Source of the DNA: Acidobacteriota bacterium
Lineage (GTDB): Bacteria; Actinomycetota; Acidimicrobiia; Acidimicrobiales; CADCSY01
DNA length: 34,018 bases
Reading direction: 5' to 3'
Assembly: GCA_019510095.1 (NCBI GenBank)
Contig: JAEKLB010000030.1
Span: forward strand, 1 to 34,018
Within the stretch, counting starts at the first letter, position 1. The number at the start of each line of letters is the position of its first letter. Both the position numbers and the translations under genes were made by a program. The notes under the pieces are model-generated. The model did not search any database, had not been told where the DNA came from, and saw only the letters and a list, made by a program, of their open reading frames with translations. Shown piece after piece: positions 10,046 to 18,666 of this stretch.

Positions 10046-11026
10046 GTGGTGCCGGCCCTGCGGCTCGTCGCGGTCTCGAAGCGGTTCCCCGGTGCTCGCA
10101 CCGACGCGGTCGCTGACCTGAGCCTCGACATGCCCGAGGGCACGGTCACCGCCCTCGTGGGGCCCTCGGGCTGCGGCAAGACGACCACCCTGCGCATGAT
10201 CAACCGGCTGGTCGAGCCCACCTCGGGCTCGATCGACCTGTTTGGCACCGACATCCGCCAGCTCGACGTGCACGAGCTGCGGCGGCGCACCGGCTACGTG
10301 ATCCAGCAGGCCGGCCTGTTCCCCCACCGGACGGTGGCCGCCAACATCGCGACCGTCCCGCAACTGCTCGGATGGGACAAGCAGCGCGTTCGGGAGCGAG
10401 TCGATCAGCTCGTGGGCCTCGTCGGCCTCGACCCGGAGCTGCTCGGGCGCTATCCGGCCGAGCTGTCCGGTGGCCAGCAGCAGCGCGTGGGTGTCGCCCG
10501 GGCCCTGGCTGCCGATCCGCCCCTCCTGCTGATGGACGAGCCCTACAGCGCCGTCGATCCCATCGTCCGGGCCCACCTGCAGGACGAGCTGCTCGATCTC
10601 CAACGGCGGGTCCGCAAGACGATCGTTCTCGTGACCCACGACATCGACGAAGCCCTCAAGCTGGCCGACCAGATCGCGGTGCTCAACATCGGCGGCGTGC
10701 TCGAGCAGTTCGCCACACCGGACGAGCTGCTTCGTGCTCCGGCCAGCCCGTTCGTCGAGCAGTTCCTGGGCCGCGAGCGGGCCCTGCGGCGTCTTGCCCT
10801 CCAGCCGGTCGGCACCGGGCCGATCGGGCCGGTGCCCGAGGTCGTCGAGGGCCTGCCGACGGTCACGACGGGCGCACCGCTGCGGGAGGCACTCGACGCC
10901 ATAGTGGCCTGGGGCGTCGAGCAGGTCGTGGTGGTGGGCGACGACGGCAGCCCGGTCGGCGGCCTCGACCTGCTCACCATCACCGAGCGCATCGGCAACG
11001 CCCCCAGCCGGCGGGACACGGCGTGA
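10046..11026 (+). CDS. osmoprotectant/betaine ABC transporter ATP-binding protein (OpuCA/ProV-like)
   Basis: Walker A GPSGCGKTTTLRMINRL, LSGGQQQRVGVARALA, DEPYSAVDP. Confidence 0.9.
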   Translation: MVPALRLVAVSKRFPGARTDAVADLSLDMPEGTVTALVGPSGCGKTTTLRMINRLVEPTSGSIDLFGTDIRQLDVHELRRRTGYVIQQAGLFPHRTVAANIATVPQLLGWDKQRVRERVDQLVGLVGLDPELLGRYPAELSGGQQQRVGVARALAADPPLLLMDEPYSAVDPIVRAHLQDELLDLQRRVRKTIVLVTHDIDEALKLADQIAVLNIGGVLEQFATPDELLRAPASPFVEQFLGRERALRRLALQPVGTGPIGPVPEVVEGLPTVTTGAPLREALDAIVAWGVEQVVVVGDDGSPVGGLDLLTITERIGNAPSRRDTA

Positions 11027-11718
11027 ATGCCGACTCGTTCATCTGGTGGGACTGGGTCGACCGCCACCTCGGCGAGATCCGCACCGCCACCTACGAGCAC
11101 CTTCGACTGACGGTGATCGCGGTCGGCCTCGGCTTCGTCCTGTCGTTGGCGCTCGCCCTCCTGTCGCTGCGGTGGCGGGCGGCCCGGGCGATCGTCACCG
11201 GGTTGGCCGGTCTGCTCTACACGATCCCCAGCCTCGCCCTGTTCGCGGTCCTGGTGACGATCACCGGCTTCAGCACCCTGACCGCCGAGATCGGGCTCGT
11301 CGGCTACACGCTCCTCATCCTGGTCCGCAACATCATCGAGGGGATCGAAGGCGTGCCGGCCGCCGTCCGTGAGGCTGCGGAGGGCATGGGCCTGAACCCC
11401 CTCCGGCGACTGGTGGCCGTCGACCTGCGGCTGGCGACGCCCGCCATCGTGGCCGGTCTCCGGATCGCCACCGTGACCACCGTCGGCTTGGTCACCGTCA
11501 CCGGCCTCATCGGCATGGGCGGCTACGGCTCGTTCATCGACGAGGGCCTCAAGCGTTCGTTCTCGACCGAGATCGTCGTGGGGGCCGGCCTCTCGGTGGT
11601 CATGGCGATGGCGCTCGACAGCGTGCTGGTCGGCATCCAGCGAGTCCTGACGCCGTGGCAGCGCTCCAGTCGCCACCGGACGAACCTCGGGTACGAGCTT
11701 CCGAAGCCGATCGCGTGA
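11023..11718 (+). CDS. osmoprotectant ABC transporter permease
   Basis: VNADSFIWWDWVDRHLGEIRTATYEHLRLTVIAV...LLYTIPSLALFAVL...GVPAAVREAAEGMG; GTG start overlaps ATPase stop. Confidence 0.9.
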   Translation: MNADSFIWWDWVDRHLGEIRTATYEHLRLTVIAVGLGFVLSLALALLSLRWRAARAIVTGLAGLLYTIPSLALFAVLVTITGFSTLTAEIGLVGYTLLILVRNIIEGIEGVPAAVREAAEGMGLNPLRRLVAVDLRLATPAIVAGLRIATVTTVGLVTVTGLIGMGGYGSFIDEGLKRSFSTEIVVGAGLSVVMAMALDSVLVGIQRVLTPWQRSSRHRTNLGYELPKPIA

Positions 11719-12422
11719 GCGGCGCCCTGGCCCAGTTCGGGCAGTACGTCACCGATCATCACCATTGGGACGGGCCGCGTGGCATCCCCCACCGGACGGT
11801 CGAGCACCTGCGGCTGTCGGTGACGGCCATGGTGGCCGCCGCTGCCGTTGCCCTGCCGTTGGGCGCCTGGCTCGGGCACGTGCGGCGGGGTGGCGTGGTG
11901 GTGCAGTGGCTGGTCAACATCGGTCGGGCTGTCCCGTCGTTGGCCATTCTCGCCATCTTGTTTCCTCTGTCGCTTCGGTACGGGTTCGGCCTCGGCTTCT
12001 GGCCGACGGTTCCTGCTCTGGTCGTCCTGGCCATCCCACCGATGTTCGCCAACGCCTACGCCGGCGTCCGCGGCGTCGATCCGGCAACCGTCGAAGCGGC
12101 GCGAGGCATGGGTCTGCGCCCGGCGCAGGTGCTCAGCCGGGTGGAGGTGCCCACTGCCCTCCCCCTCATCCTCACCGGGGTGCGGGTGGCGACCCTCCAG
12201 GTCATCGCCACCGCCACCCTCAGCGCCTACGTTGGCTTCAATGGGCTCGGCTCGTTCATCAACGAAGGCTTCCGGCAACAGGACGACGCAAAGCTGCTGA
12301 CCGGCGCAGTCGCGGTGGCGACGGTCGCCTTGACCGTCGATGCTCTGTTCGTTCTCCTCGTGCGCCGGGCCACGCCCTGGCGCATGGCGAGTGCCCGTCC
12401 ATCAAGGAAAGGAACCACGTGA
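11715..12422 (+). CDS. osmoprotectant ABC transporter permease
   Basis: TVEHLRLSVTAMVAAAAVALPLGAWLG...IGRAVPSLAILAILFPLSL...GVRGVDPATVEAARGMGL. Confidence 0.9.
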   Translation: MSGALAQFGQYVTDHHHWDGPRGIPHRTVEHLRLSVTAMVAAAAVALPLGAWLGHVRRGGVVVQWLVNIGRAVPSLAILAILFPLSLRYGFGLGFWPTVPALVVLAIPPMFANAYAGVRGVDPATVEAARGMGLRPAQVLSRVEVPTALPLILTGVRVATLQVIATATLSAYVGFNGLGSFINEGFRQQDDAKLLTGAVAVATVALTVDALFVLLVRRATPWRMASARPSRKGTT

Positions 12423-13330
12423 AACGATCACTCCGCCTCGCGCTGGGACTCACACTCGCTCTCGCGCTGATCGGCGCGGCGTGCGGGGGCGACGACAGCA
12501 ACAGCAAATCGTCGACGAAGCCCACGGTCACCATCGGTGCCCAGGACTTCGGCGAGTCGCTGATCCTCGCCGAGATCTACAGCCAGGGACTGGCGGCCAA
12601 GGGCTTCAAGGCCTCCGTTCAGAAGCTCGGTGGCTACCGCGATCTCGAGGTCACCGCATTCGACAAGGGCACCATCAACTTCGCCCCGGAGTACGCGGCG
12701 TCGATGCTGGAGTTCCTCAACGGCAAGAAGGGTGAGGCCAGCGGCGACGTCGACGCCACCGTCGAGAAGCTGCAGACGCAGCTCGACGCCAAGAAGCTCA
12801 AGGCGCTCGACGTCAGCGACGGGGTCGACACCAACGCCCTCGTGATGACCAAGGCCCGCGCCGACGAGCTCGGCATCCGCTCGATGTCCGACCTCGCCAC
12901 CAAGGGCAAGAACCTCACCTTGGGCGGCCCGGCCGACTGCGAGACCAACCCGTTCTGCATCCCCGGCCTGAAGAAGACCTACGGCGCCGACCTGGGCGGG
13001 AAGTTCAAGGCGCTCGAGAGCGGCCAGGTCGCCGCCGCCCTCGACGCCGGGCAGATCGACCTCGCCGTGCTGTTCTCGACCGACGGGCGGATCAAGGCCA
13101 AGAACTACGTGCTGCTCGGGGACGACAAGCACATGCTGGCAGCCGACAACGTGCTGCCCGTCGTGACCAACGCCCTGGCCCGGAACAGCTCGCTGACCGA
13201 CGCCACCAATGCCATCACCGCCAAGCTCACGACCGATGGCCTCATCGGCATGAACAAGCAGTACGACGTCGACAAGGTCGACGCCGCCGACATCGCCAAG
13301 GACTTCCTCGACAAGAACAAGCTGATGTAA
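12419..13330 (+). CDS. osmoprotectant ABC transporter substrate-binding lipoprotein
   Basis: Lipobox LIGAACGG; VTIGAQDFGESLILAEIYSQGLAAKG typical of OpuC/QAT-type binding proteins. Confidence 0.9.
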   Translation: MKRSLRLALGLTLALALIGAACGGDDSNSKSSTKPTVTIGAQDFGESLILAEIYSQGLAAKGFKASVQKLGGYRDLEVTAFDKGTINFAPEYAASMLEFLNGKKGEASGDVDATVEKLQTQLDAKKLKALDVSDGVDTNALVMTKARADELGIRSMSDLATKGKNLTLGGPADCETNPFCIPGLKKTYGADLGGKFKALESGQVAAALDAGQIDLAVLFSTDGRIKAKNYVLLGDDKHMLAADNVLPVVTNALARNSSLTDATNAITAKLTTDGLIGMNKQYDVDKVDAADIAKDFLDKNKLM

Positions 13331-13336
13331 CCGGTT

Positions 13337-13380
13337 CCGGCAGGGCCAGAGGACCAACGCCGGTCCTCTGGCCCTGCCGG
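13337..13380. terminator. strong inverted repeat between convergent genes (bidirectional terminator candidate)
   Basis: Perfect 19-bp stem CCGGCAGGGCCAGAGGACC / GGTCCTCTGGCCCTGCCGG, 6-nt loop AACGCC, between the binding-protein and serS stops. Confidence 0.85.
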
Positions 13381-13385
13381 TTCCA

Positions 13386-14660
13386 CTACTTCAGGACGTC
13401 GGCACCGCCGAGGTAGGGGCGGAGGACCTCGGGGACGAGGACGGTGCCATCGGGCTGGCGGTGGGTCTCGACGATCGCCGGCCAGATGCGAGACCAGGCC
13501 AACGCCGAGCCGTTGAGGGTGTGCAGGAACTCGGTGCCCTTCCCGCCGGCCGGCTTGTAGCGGGCATTGCCGCGCCGAGCCTGGAAGTCGCCGAACCACG
13601 ACACCGACGACACCTCGAGCCACTGGTCGGTGCCCGGGGCGTACACCTCGATGTCGAAGGTCCGGCGGCTGCTGAAGCTGAGGTCGCCGGTGCAGAGGTC
13701 GATCACGCGGTAGACGAGGCCGAGGTCGACGATGAGCGACTCCGCCCGTCGCAGGATCTCGGCATGGATCTCGCCTGCCTGGTCCGGCGTGCACCATGCC
13801 ATCAGCTCGACCTTGTCGAACTCGTGCGTGCGAAGCGTGCCGCGAGTGTCGCGACCGGCTGAGCCCGCTTCCCGGCGGTAACAGGGCGTATAGGCCGTGT
13901 AGCGCTTCGGCAGCTCGGCTTCGTCGAGCACCTCATCGCGATGCATCGAGGTGAGCGGCACCTCGGCCGTCGGGATCGCCCACAGATCATCCCGCTCGAC
14001 GTGGTAGGCGTCGTCAGCGAACTTGGGCAGTGCCCCCGTTGCCAGCATCGTCTCCGATCGCACCAACGTGGGCGGCCGGATCTCCTCCCACGCGTCGGCG
14101 TGCCGGTCGAGGGCCAGCTGGGTGAGCGCCCGCAGCAGGCGAGCGCCAGCGCCGCGGTAGAGGGCGAACATGGCGCCGGAGATGCGGCTGGCCCGCTCGG
14201 GATCGAGCCAGCCGCGCTCGGCACCGATGTCCCAGTGCGGCACCCGCTGATGGTCGGCCCACACCCGTTCGGCGCCGACGGTGCGGAGCAGGACGTGCTC
14301 GTCCTGGCCGCCGTCTGGCGCGTCGTCGGAGGGCAGGTTGGGGATGCCCAGCATCACTTCGCGGATCTCCGCTGCCAGCTCGTCGGCCGCCACCTCGCGG
14401 GCGGCGCGTTCGACATCGAGCGCCCGGCTCTCGCCCGCCAGCCGGTCGGCTTCATCGCCGTTGCCCTCTCGCCGGGCCTGGCCGACACCGGCCGAGAGCC
14501 GCTTGATCTCGGCCCGCAGCCGCTCGACCTCACTCAGCTCGCGCCGATGGCGGACGTCGAGCGTGGCCACCCGGTCGAGCTCGGAGGTGTCGATCCGCCG
14601 CCGCGACAACGACGCCTTCACCGCGTCGAGATCGGTTCGCAGCAGCCGGATGTCGAGCAT
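13386..14660 (-). CDS. serS: seryl-tRNA synthetase
   Basis: MLDIRLLRTDLDAVKASLSRRR...FADDAYHVERDDLWAIPTAEVPLTSMHRDEVL...YTPCYRREAGSAGRDTRGTLRTHEFDKVELM. Confidence 0.96.
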   Translation of the reverse strand: MLDIRLLRTDLDAVKASLSRRRIDTSELDRVATLDVRHRRELSEVERLRAEIKRLSAGVGQARREGNGDEADRLAGESRALDVERAAREVAADELAAEIREVMLGIPNLPSDDAPDGGQDEHVLLRTVGAERVWADHQRVPHWDIGAERGWLDPERASRISGAMFALYRGAGARLLRALTQLALDRHADAWEEIRPPTLVRSETMLATGALPKFADDAYHVERDDLWAIPTAEVPLTSMHRDEVLDEAELPKRYTAYTPCYRREAGSAGRDTRGTLRTHEFDKVELMAWCTPDQAGEIHAEILRRAESLIVDLGLVYRVIDLCTGDLSFSSRRTFDIEVYAPGTDQWLEVSSVSWFGDFQARRGNARYKPAGGKGTEFLHTLNGSALAWSRIWPAIVETHRQPDGTVLVPEVLRPYLGGADVLK

Positions 14661-14694
14661 CGCCCGACGGTAGTTGCGGCAACCCACTACCCCT

Positions 14695-14745
14695 CGTTCT
14701 TTGGCGACTTGCCCCGACTATGTGCGGGCAAGTCGCCAAAGAACG
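14695..14745. repeat. palindromic repeat, copy 1
   Basis: Perfect 20-bp stem CGTTCTTTGGCGACTTGCCC / GGGCAAGTCGCCAAAGAACG with 11-nt loop; outer 15 bp identical to copy 2. Confidence 0.9.
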
Positions 14746-14757
14746 GAGAGATGGTGG

Positions 14758-15657
14758 CTACGGCTCGGAGGGGGCGGCGGGGGCAGTGGCGAGCTCGGCC
14801 TCGACGTCGGACCAGGTGAGCTCGGGCGATCGGCGGTCGAGGGCGATGCCCCGCTCACGGTCGTCGGCTTCGGCCCGCTCGGCAAAGCGGGTGAAGAGCA
14901 TCACGATGATCGACCAGATGTAGAGGCTCCCGACCACCTTCATGAGGGCGGCGGCGATCTGTTGGTCCTCGACGGCCGTCATGCCCCACAACGACCCGGT
15001 TCTGTCGTACGACTTGTAGATCACCGAGTCGGCGAAGACCAGCCAGCCGGCGGGCACCGTGGGCACGACCGACTGCAGGAAGAGGTGGGCCATCTGCAGG
15101 GGCAGCGTGAAGCGGAGCTCCGGCAGCGGCCCCGCGACACCCATCCACATGACCAGCGAGGTCGTGAAGAGCAACACGTGCATGCCGAAGTGCACCGGGC
15201 CGTGAGCCACCGCCAGCCCGACGAGCTTGGGCCAGTGGCTGAGGACGACGACGGCGTTGAACGCCAGCGACGCTGGCACGAGGCGCGTCACCCACCGCAC
15301 GACGCGATAGCCCCGGCCCGACCCCACCACCAGGCGGGCCAACCAGGTCGGGGTGCCCAGGAGGATCATCGGGGGCACGACGAGCGAGAGCAACATGTGC
15401 TGCGCCATGTGGACGCTGTAGAGATAGCGCTCGCCGATGTCGTGCATGGGCCAGTCGGAGGCCAACCACAGCAGCAGCAGCCCACCGCAGAACCAGCGCA
15501 GCTGGCTGGCCGTGACCGCTGGCTCATCGGCTCGTGTGGCCTTCGGGCCGATCGTGCGGATGGCGTAGCGGTACAGCAGGGCGAGGCCGGCGATGAGGGC
15601 CCAGACCTCAGGATGCGGCTGCCATCGCCAGACGTCCGGAGAGGCCGCCGCCAGCAT
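14758..15657 (-). CDS. ctaG: cytochrome c oxidase assembly protein, CtaG (caa3) type
   Basis: LASDWPMHDIGERYLYSVHMAQHMLLSLVVPPMILLGTPTWLARL...VHFGMHVLLFTTSLVMWMGVAGPLPELR. Confidence 0.88.
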   Translation of the reverse strand: MLAAASPDVWRWQPHPEVWALIAGLALLYRYAIRTIGPKATRADEPAVTASQLRWFCGGLLLLWLASDWPMHDIGERYLYSVHMAQHMLLSLVVPPMILLGTPTWLARLVVGSGRGYRVVRWVTRLVPASLAFNAVVVLSHWPKLVGLAVAHGPVHFGMHVLLFTTSLVMWMGVAGPLPELRFTLPLQMAHLFLQSVVPTVPAGWLVFADSVIYKSYDRTGSLWGMTAVEDQQIAAALMKVVGSLYIWSIIVMLFTRFAERAEADDRERGIALDRRSPELTWSDVEAELATAPAAPSEP

Positions 15658-15663
15658 CCGCGC

Positions 15664-16038
15664 CTACCTCGTGATTCGCGCCGGTGGCGGGATCTTGTTC
15701 AACGGCACGCTGGTCGTGTCGTTGCCGAAGAACTGGAACGCCGTCATCATGATGGCGATGTAGACCCCCGCGGCCAGCAGGATGCCGGTGAGGAAGAACC
15801 GCCGGAACAGCAGGCTGTCGAACCGCAGGTGCATGAACCACAGGGCGACGGTCGCGAACTTGATCACCATCAGGGTCAGGAGCGAACCGATGATGAGCGC
15901 GTTGGGATGGCGGTAGCCGAGCACGATCTCGGCACCCGTGACCACCCCAAGGAAGAGGGCCACGTAGACGTACTGCAGGTCGCTCGGATGGGCATGGCCC
16001 GAACCGTGGACCGTCTCCTCGTGCGCCGCGATCGCCAT
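15664..16038 (-). CDS. cytochrome c oxidase subunit IV-like protein
   Basis: In-frame ATG at 16038; YVYVALFLGVVTGAEIVLGY...LTLMVIKFATVALWFMHLRFDSLLFRRFF. Confidence 0.83.
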   Translation of the reverse strand: MAIAAHEETVHGSGHAHPSDLQYVYVALFLGVVTGAEIVLGYRHPNALIIGSLLTLMVIKFATVALWFMHLRFDSLLFRRFFLTGILLAAGVYIAIMMTAFQFFGNDTTSVPLNKIPPPARITR

Positions 16039-16052
16039 GTCGAGTCTCTTCC

Positions 16053-16670
16053 CTACGGGTGGATGAGGTAGACGACGGTGAAGATCAGGATCCACACCAC
16101 GTCGACGAAGTGCCAGTACAGACCGACGATCTCGACCGTCTCCGCCTTCTCGGTGGGGAGGTTGCCCCGCAGCGAGAGCGTGTAGAGCGACAGCAGCATG
16201 ATGATGCCGATCGTCACGTGGACGCCGTGGAATCCGGTGAGCGTGTAGAAGGCCGAGCTCTGGAGGTTGGTCGTGTAGCCGAGGCCTTCCCGGACGAACG
16301 AGGTGAACTCGTAGACCTGCCCGGCCACGAAGGTGGCGCCGAGCGCCGCCGTGGTGAGGATCCAGATCCGGGCCCGGCGGTGGTCGCCCCGCTGGATGCC
16401 GGCCAACGCCAGCACCATGGTGAGCGAGCTCATCAGCAGCACGAACGAGCTCACCGACGTGAAGGGGATGTCGTAGATCTGGGAGACCTTGGGCCCGACG
16501 CCGACCGGCTTGTTCCGATAGATCAGGAACACCGAGATGAGCCCGCCGAAGAGCAGGCACTCCGAACCCAGGAAGGCCCACATGGCCAACTTCTCGTTCG
16601 ACAGCCCGGTGCTCGTGTGGTGACCCTCGGACTGGTCCGGGATCGGCGCGTGGACGATGGTGTCGGTCAT
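16053..16670 (-). CDS. ctaE: cytochrome c oxidase subunit III
   Basis: MWAFLGSECLLFGGLISVFLIYR...YTLTGFHGVHVTIGIIML...VEIVGLYWHFVDVVWILIFTVVYL. Confidence 0.95.
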   Translation of the reverse strand: MTDTIVHAPIPDQSEGHHTSTGLSNEKLAMWAFLGSECLLFGGLISVFLIYRNKPVGVGPKVSQIYDIPFTSVSSFVLLMSSLTMVLALAGIQRGDHRRARIWILTTAALGATFVAGQVYEFTSFVREGLGYTTNLQSSAFYTLTGFHGVHVTIGIIMLLSLYTLSLRGNLPTEKAETVEIVGLYWHFVDVVWILIFTVVYLIHP

Positions 16671-18664
16671 TGGTCGGCGTCCTCTTCGGCCTCGGCTGCA
16701 CCGGCCACGACCGCTGCCGGCTCGGGCTCATGGGTGTCGTGGGTGTCGGCGTGGCCGTGGTGGCCCGCATCGGGATCGACCGACGGCTCGAGGACGAGGC
16801 CGTAGATGCCGACGAAGGTCAGCAGCCCACCGAACCCGGCCAGCCAGTAGGAGTAGATGAGACCCCAGCCGATGAACGGCAGACCGGCAGCGATGATCAG
16901 TGGCCAGTACGACGGTGACGGCAGATGGATGTTCTCGGGCGGCGTCGCCGCCGTGAACGACTCCGGATGCTCACGGCGGTGGAGCTTGTGATCGTCACCG
17001 AGCTCGTACTTCCGGTGCCACCACTCGTCGAGCGAGCTCACGGTCGGGCTGATGTCGAAGTTGTGGGCCGGAGGCGGTGACGACGTGGCCCACTCCAAGG
17101 TGCGGGCATCCCACGGGTCGGGATCGGTGACCACGTTGTTGCGACTCTTGACCACGTTGAAGATGAAGATCAGGAAGCCGACACCGATCGTGAACGCGCC
17201 GATCGACGAGAGCAGGTTCATCAGGTTCCAGCCCATGCCGTCGGCATAGGTGGCCGTGCGGCGGGGCTGACCTTGGAGGCCCAGCACGTGCATGGGCCCG
17301 AAGGTCAGGTTGAAGCCGATGAGCCAGGTGAAGAAGTGGATCTTGCCGATCTTCTCGTCGAGGCACCGGCCGAACACCTTCGGCCACCAGAAGTAGAAGC
17401 CGGCGAAGATGCCGAAGACCGAGCCACCGAAGAGCACGTAGTGGAAGTGGGCGACGATGTAGTAGGTGTCGGTCTGTTGCCAGTCCGAGGGCGAGATCGA
17501 GTGCGTCACGCCCGAGAGGCCGCCGATGGTGAACTGCGACACCAGGGCGATGGCAAAGCACATCGCCGTGGTGAACTGGAGCTTCCCGCCCCAGAGGGTC
17601 CCGATCCAGTTGAAGATCTTCACCCCTGTCGGCACCGCGATGAACATCGTCGAGAGCGAGAAGGCGGCAACGGTCACCGGGCCGGCACCCGACGCGAACA
17701 TGTGGTGGGCCCAGACGCCCCAGCCCATGAAGCCGATGGCGATGCCCGAGAAGACCATGAACGGGTAGCCGAACAGTGGCTTGCGGGCGAAGACCGGTAT
17801 GACCTCGGACACGATGCCGAAGGCCGGTAAGACCAGGATGTACACCTCTGGATGGCCGAAGATCCAGAACAGGTGCTGCCACATCAGCGGGTCGGCGCCC
17901 TTCTGGACCACGAAGAAGTTGCCGCCGAACAGCCGGTCGAACATCAGCAGGAACAAGGCGACGGTGATGACCGGGATGGCGAAGAGCAGCAGGAACTGCG
18001 CCACCAGCGCCATCCACGTGAAGATCGGCATGCGCATGAGCGTCATGCCCGGCGCCCGCATGTTGATGCAGGTGACGATCAGGTTGACGGCGCCGAGCAA
18101 CGACGCGATGCCGGCGATCTGCAGGCCGAGGGTCCAGAAGTCGATGCCGTGACCGGGGCTGTAGAGGACGCCCGAGTTGGGCGCGTAGTTGAACCAGCCG
18201 TTGTCGGCGATCTGGTCGAGAACGGCGCCGGAGTAGAGGAACAACCCACCGAAGAGGAAGATCCAGAACGACAGGGCGTTGAGCCGGGGGAACGCGACGT
18301 CGCGCGCGCCGATCTGCAGCGGGATGAGGTAGTTGGCGAAGGCCGCCAGCATCGGCATGATCACCAGGAAGACCATGGTCGTGCCGTGCATGGTGAACGC
18401 CTGGTTGTAACGCTCGGGCGAGAGCACCTGGCCGTTGGGTTGAGCCAGCTGGGCCCGGATGAGCAGGGCCTCGAGGCCGCCGATCGCAAAGAAGGTGAGT
18501 GCGGTCGCGCCGTAGAGGATGCCGATCCGCTTGTGGTCGACGGTGGTGATCCACGACCGCCAGCCGGTGGTCGACGTCGGCCGCCGGAACGAGCCGAGGG
18601 GTTGGCGAACCTCGTCGTCGCCGGCAGTGAGCTCGAGGAGCGGGCGTTCTTCGGTGAGGGCCAT
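16667..18664 (-). CDS. ctaD: cytochrome c oxidase subunit I, canonical
   Basis: All catalytic motifs present: AFTMHGTTMVF, WIFGHPEVYILVLPAFG, WAHHMFASG, VPTGVKIFNW, VAHFHYVLFGG. Confidence 0.98.
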   Translation of the reverse strand: MALTEERPLLELTAGDDEVRQPLGSFRRPTSTTGWRSWITTVDHKRIGILYGATALTFFAIGGLEALLIRAQLAQPNGQVLSPERYNQAFTMHGTTMVFLVIMPMLAAFANYLIPLQIGARDVAFPRLNALSFWIFLFGGLFLYSGAVLDQIADNGWFNYAPNSGVLYSPGHGIDFWTLGLQIAGIASLLGAVNLIVTCINMRAPGMTLMRMPIFTWMALVAQFLLLFAIPVITVALFLLMFDRLFGGNFFVVQKGADPLMWQHLFWIFGHPEVYILVLPAFGIVSEVIPVFARKPLFGYPFMVFSGIAIGFMGWGVWAHHMFASGAGPVTVAAFSLSTMFIAVPTGVKIFNWIGTLWGGKLQFTTAMCFAIALVSQFTIGGLSGVTHSISPSDWQQTDTYYIVAHFHYVLFGGSVFGIFAGFYFWWPKVFGRCLDEKIGKIHFFTWLIGFNLTFGPMHVLGLQGQPRRTATYADGMGWNLMNLLSSIGAFTIGVGFLIFIFNVVKSRNNVVTDPDPWDARTLEWATSSPPPAHNFDISPTVSSLDEWWHRKYELGDDHKLHRREHPESFTAATPPENIHLPSPSYWPLIIAAGLPFIGWGLIYSYWLAGFGGLLTFVGIYGLVLEPSVDPDAGHHGHADTHDTHEPEPAAVVAGAAEAEEDADQ

Positions 18665-18666
18665 CG

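Noticed and set aside
13333-13384. 19-bp hairpin near serS as a member of the CGTTCTTTGG palindrome family
   Set aside because: Sequence unrelated; best explained as an ordinary bidirectional terminator.
14661-14757. T-box or riboswitch upstream of serS
   Set aside because: The space between the -10-like box and the start is only 6 nt and no T-box sequence motif is seen; the palindrome lies upstream of the likely TSS.
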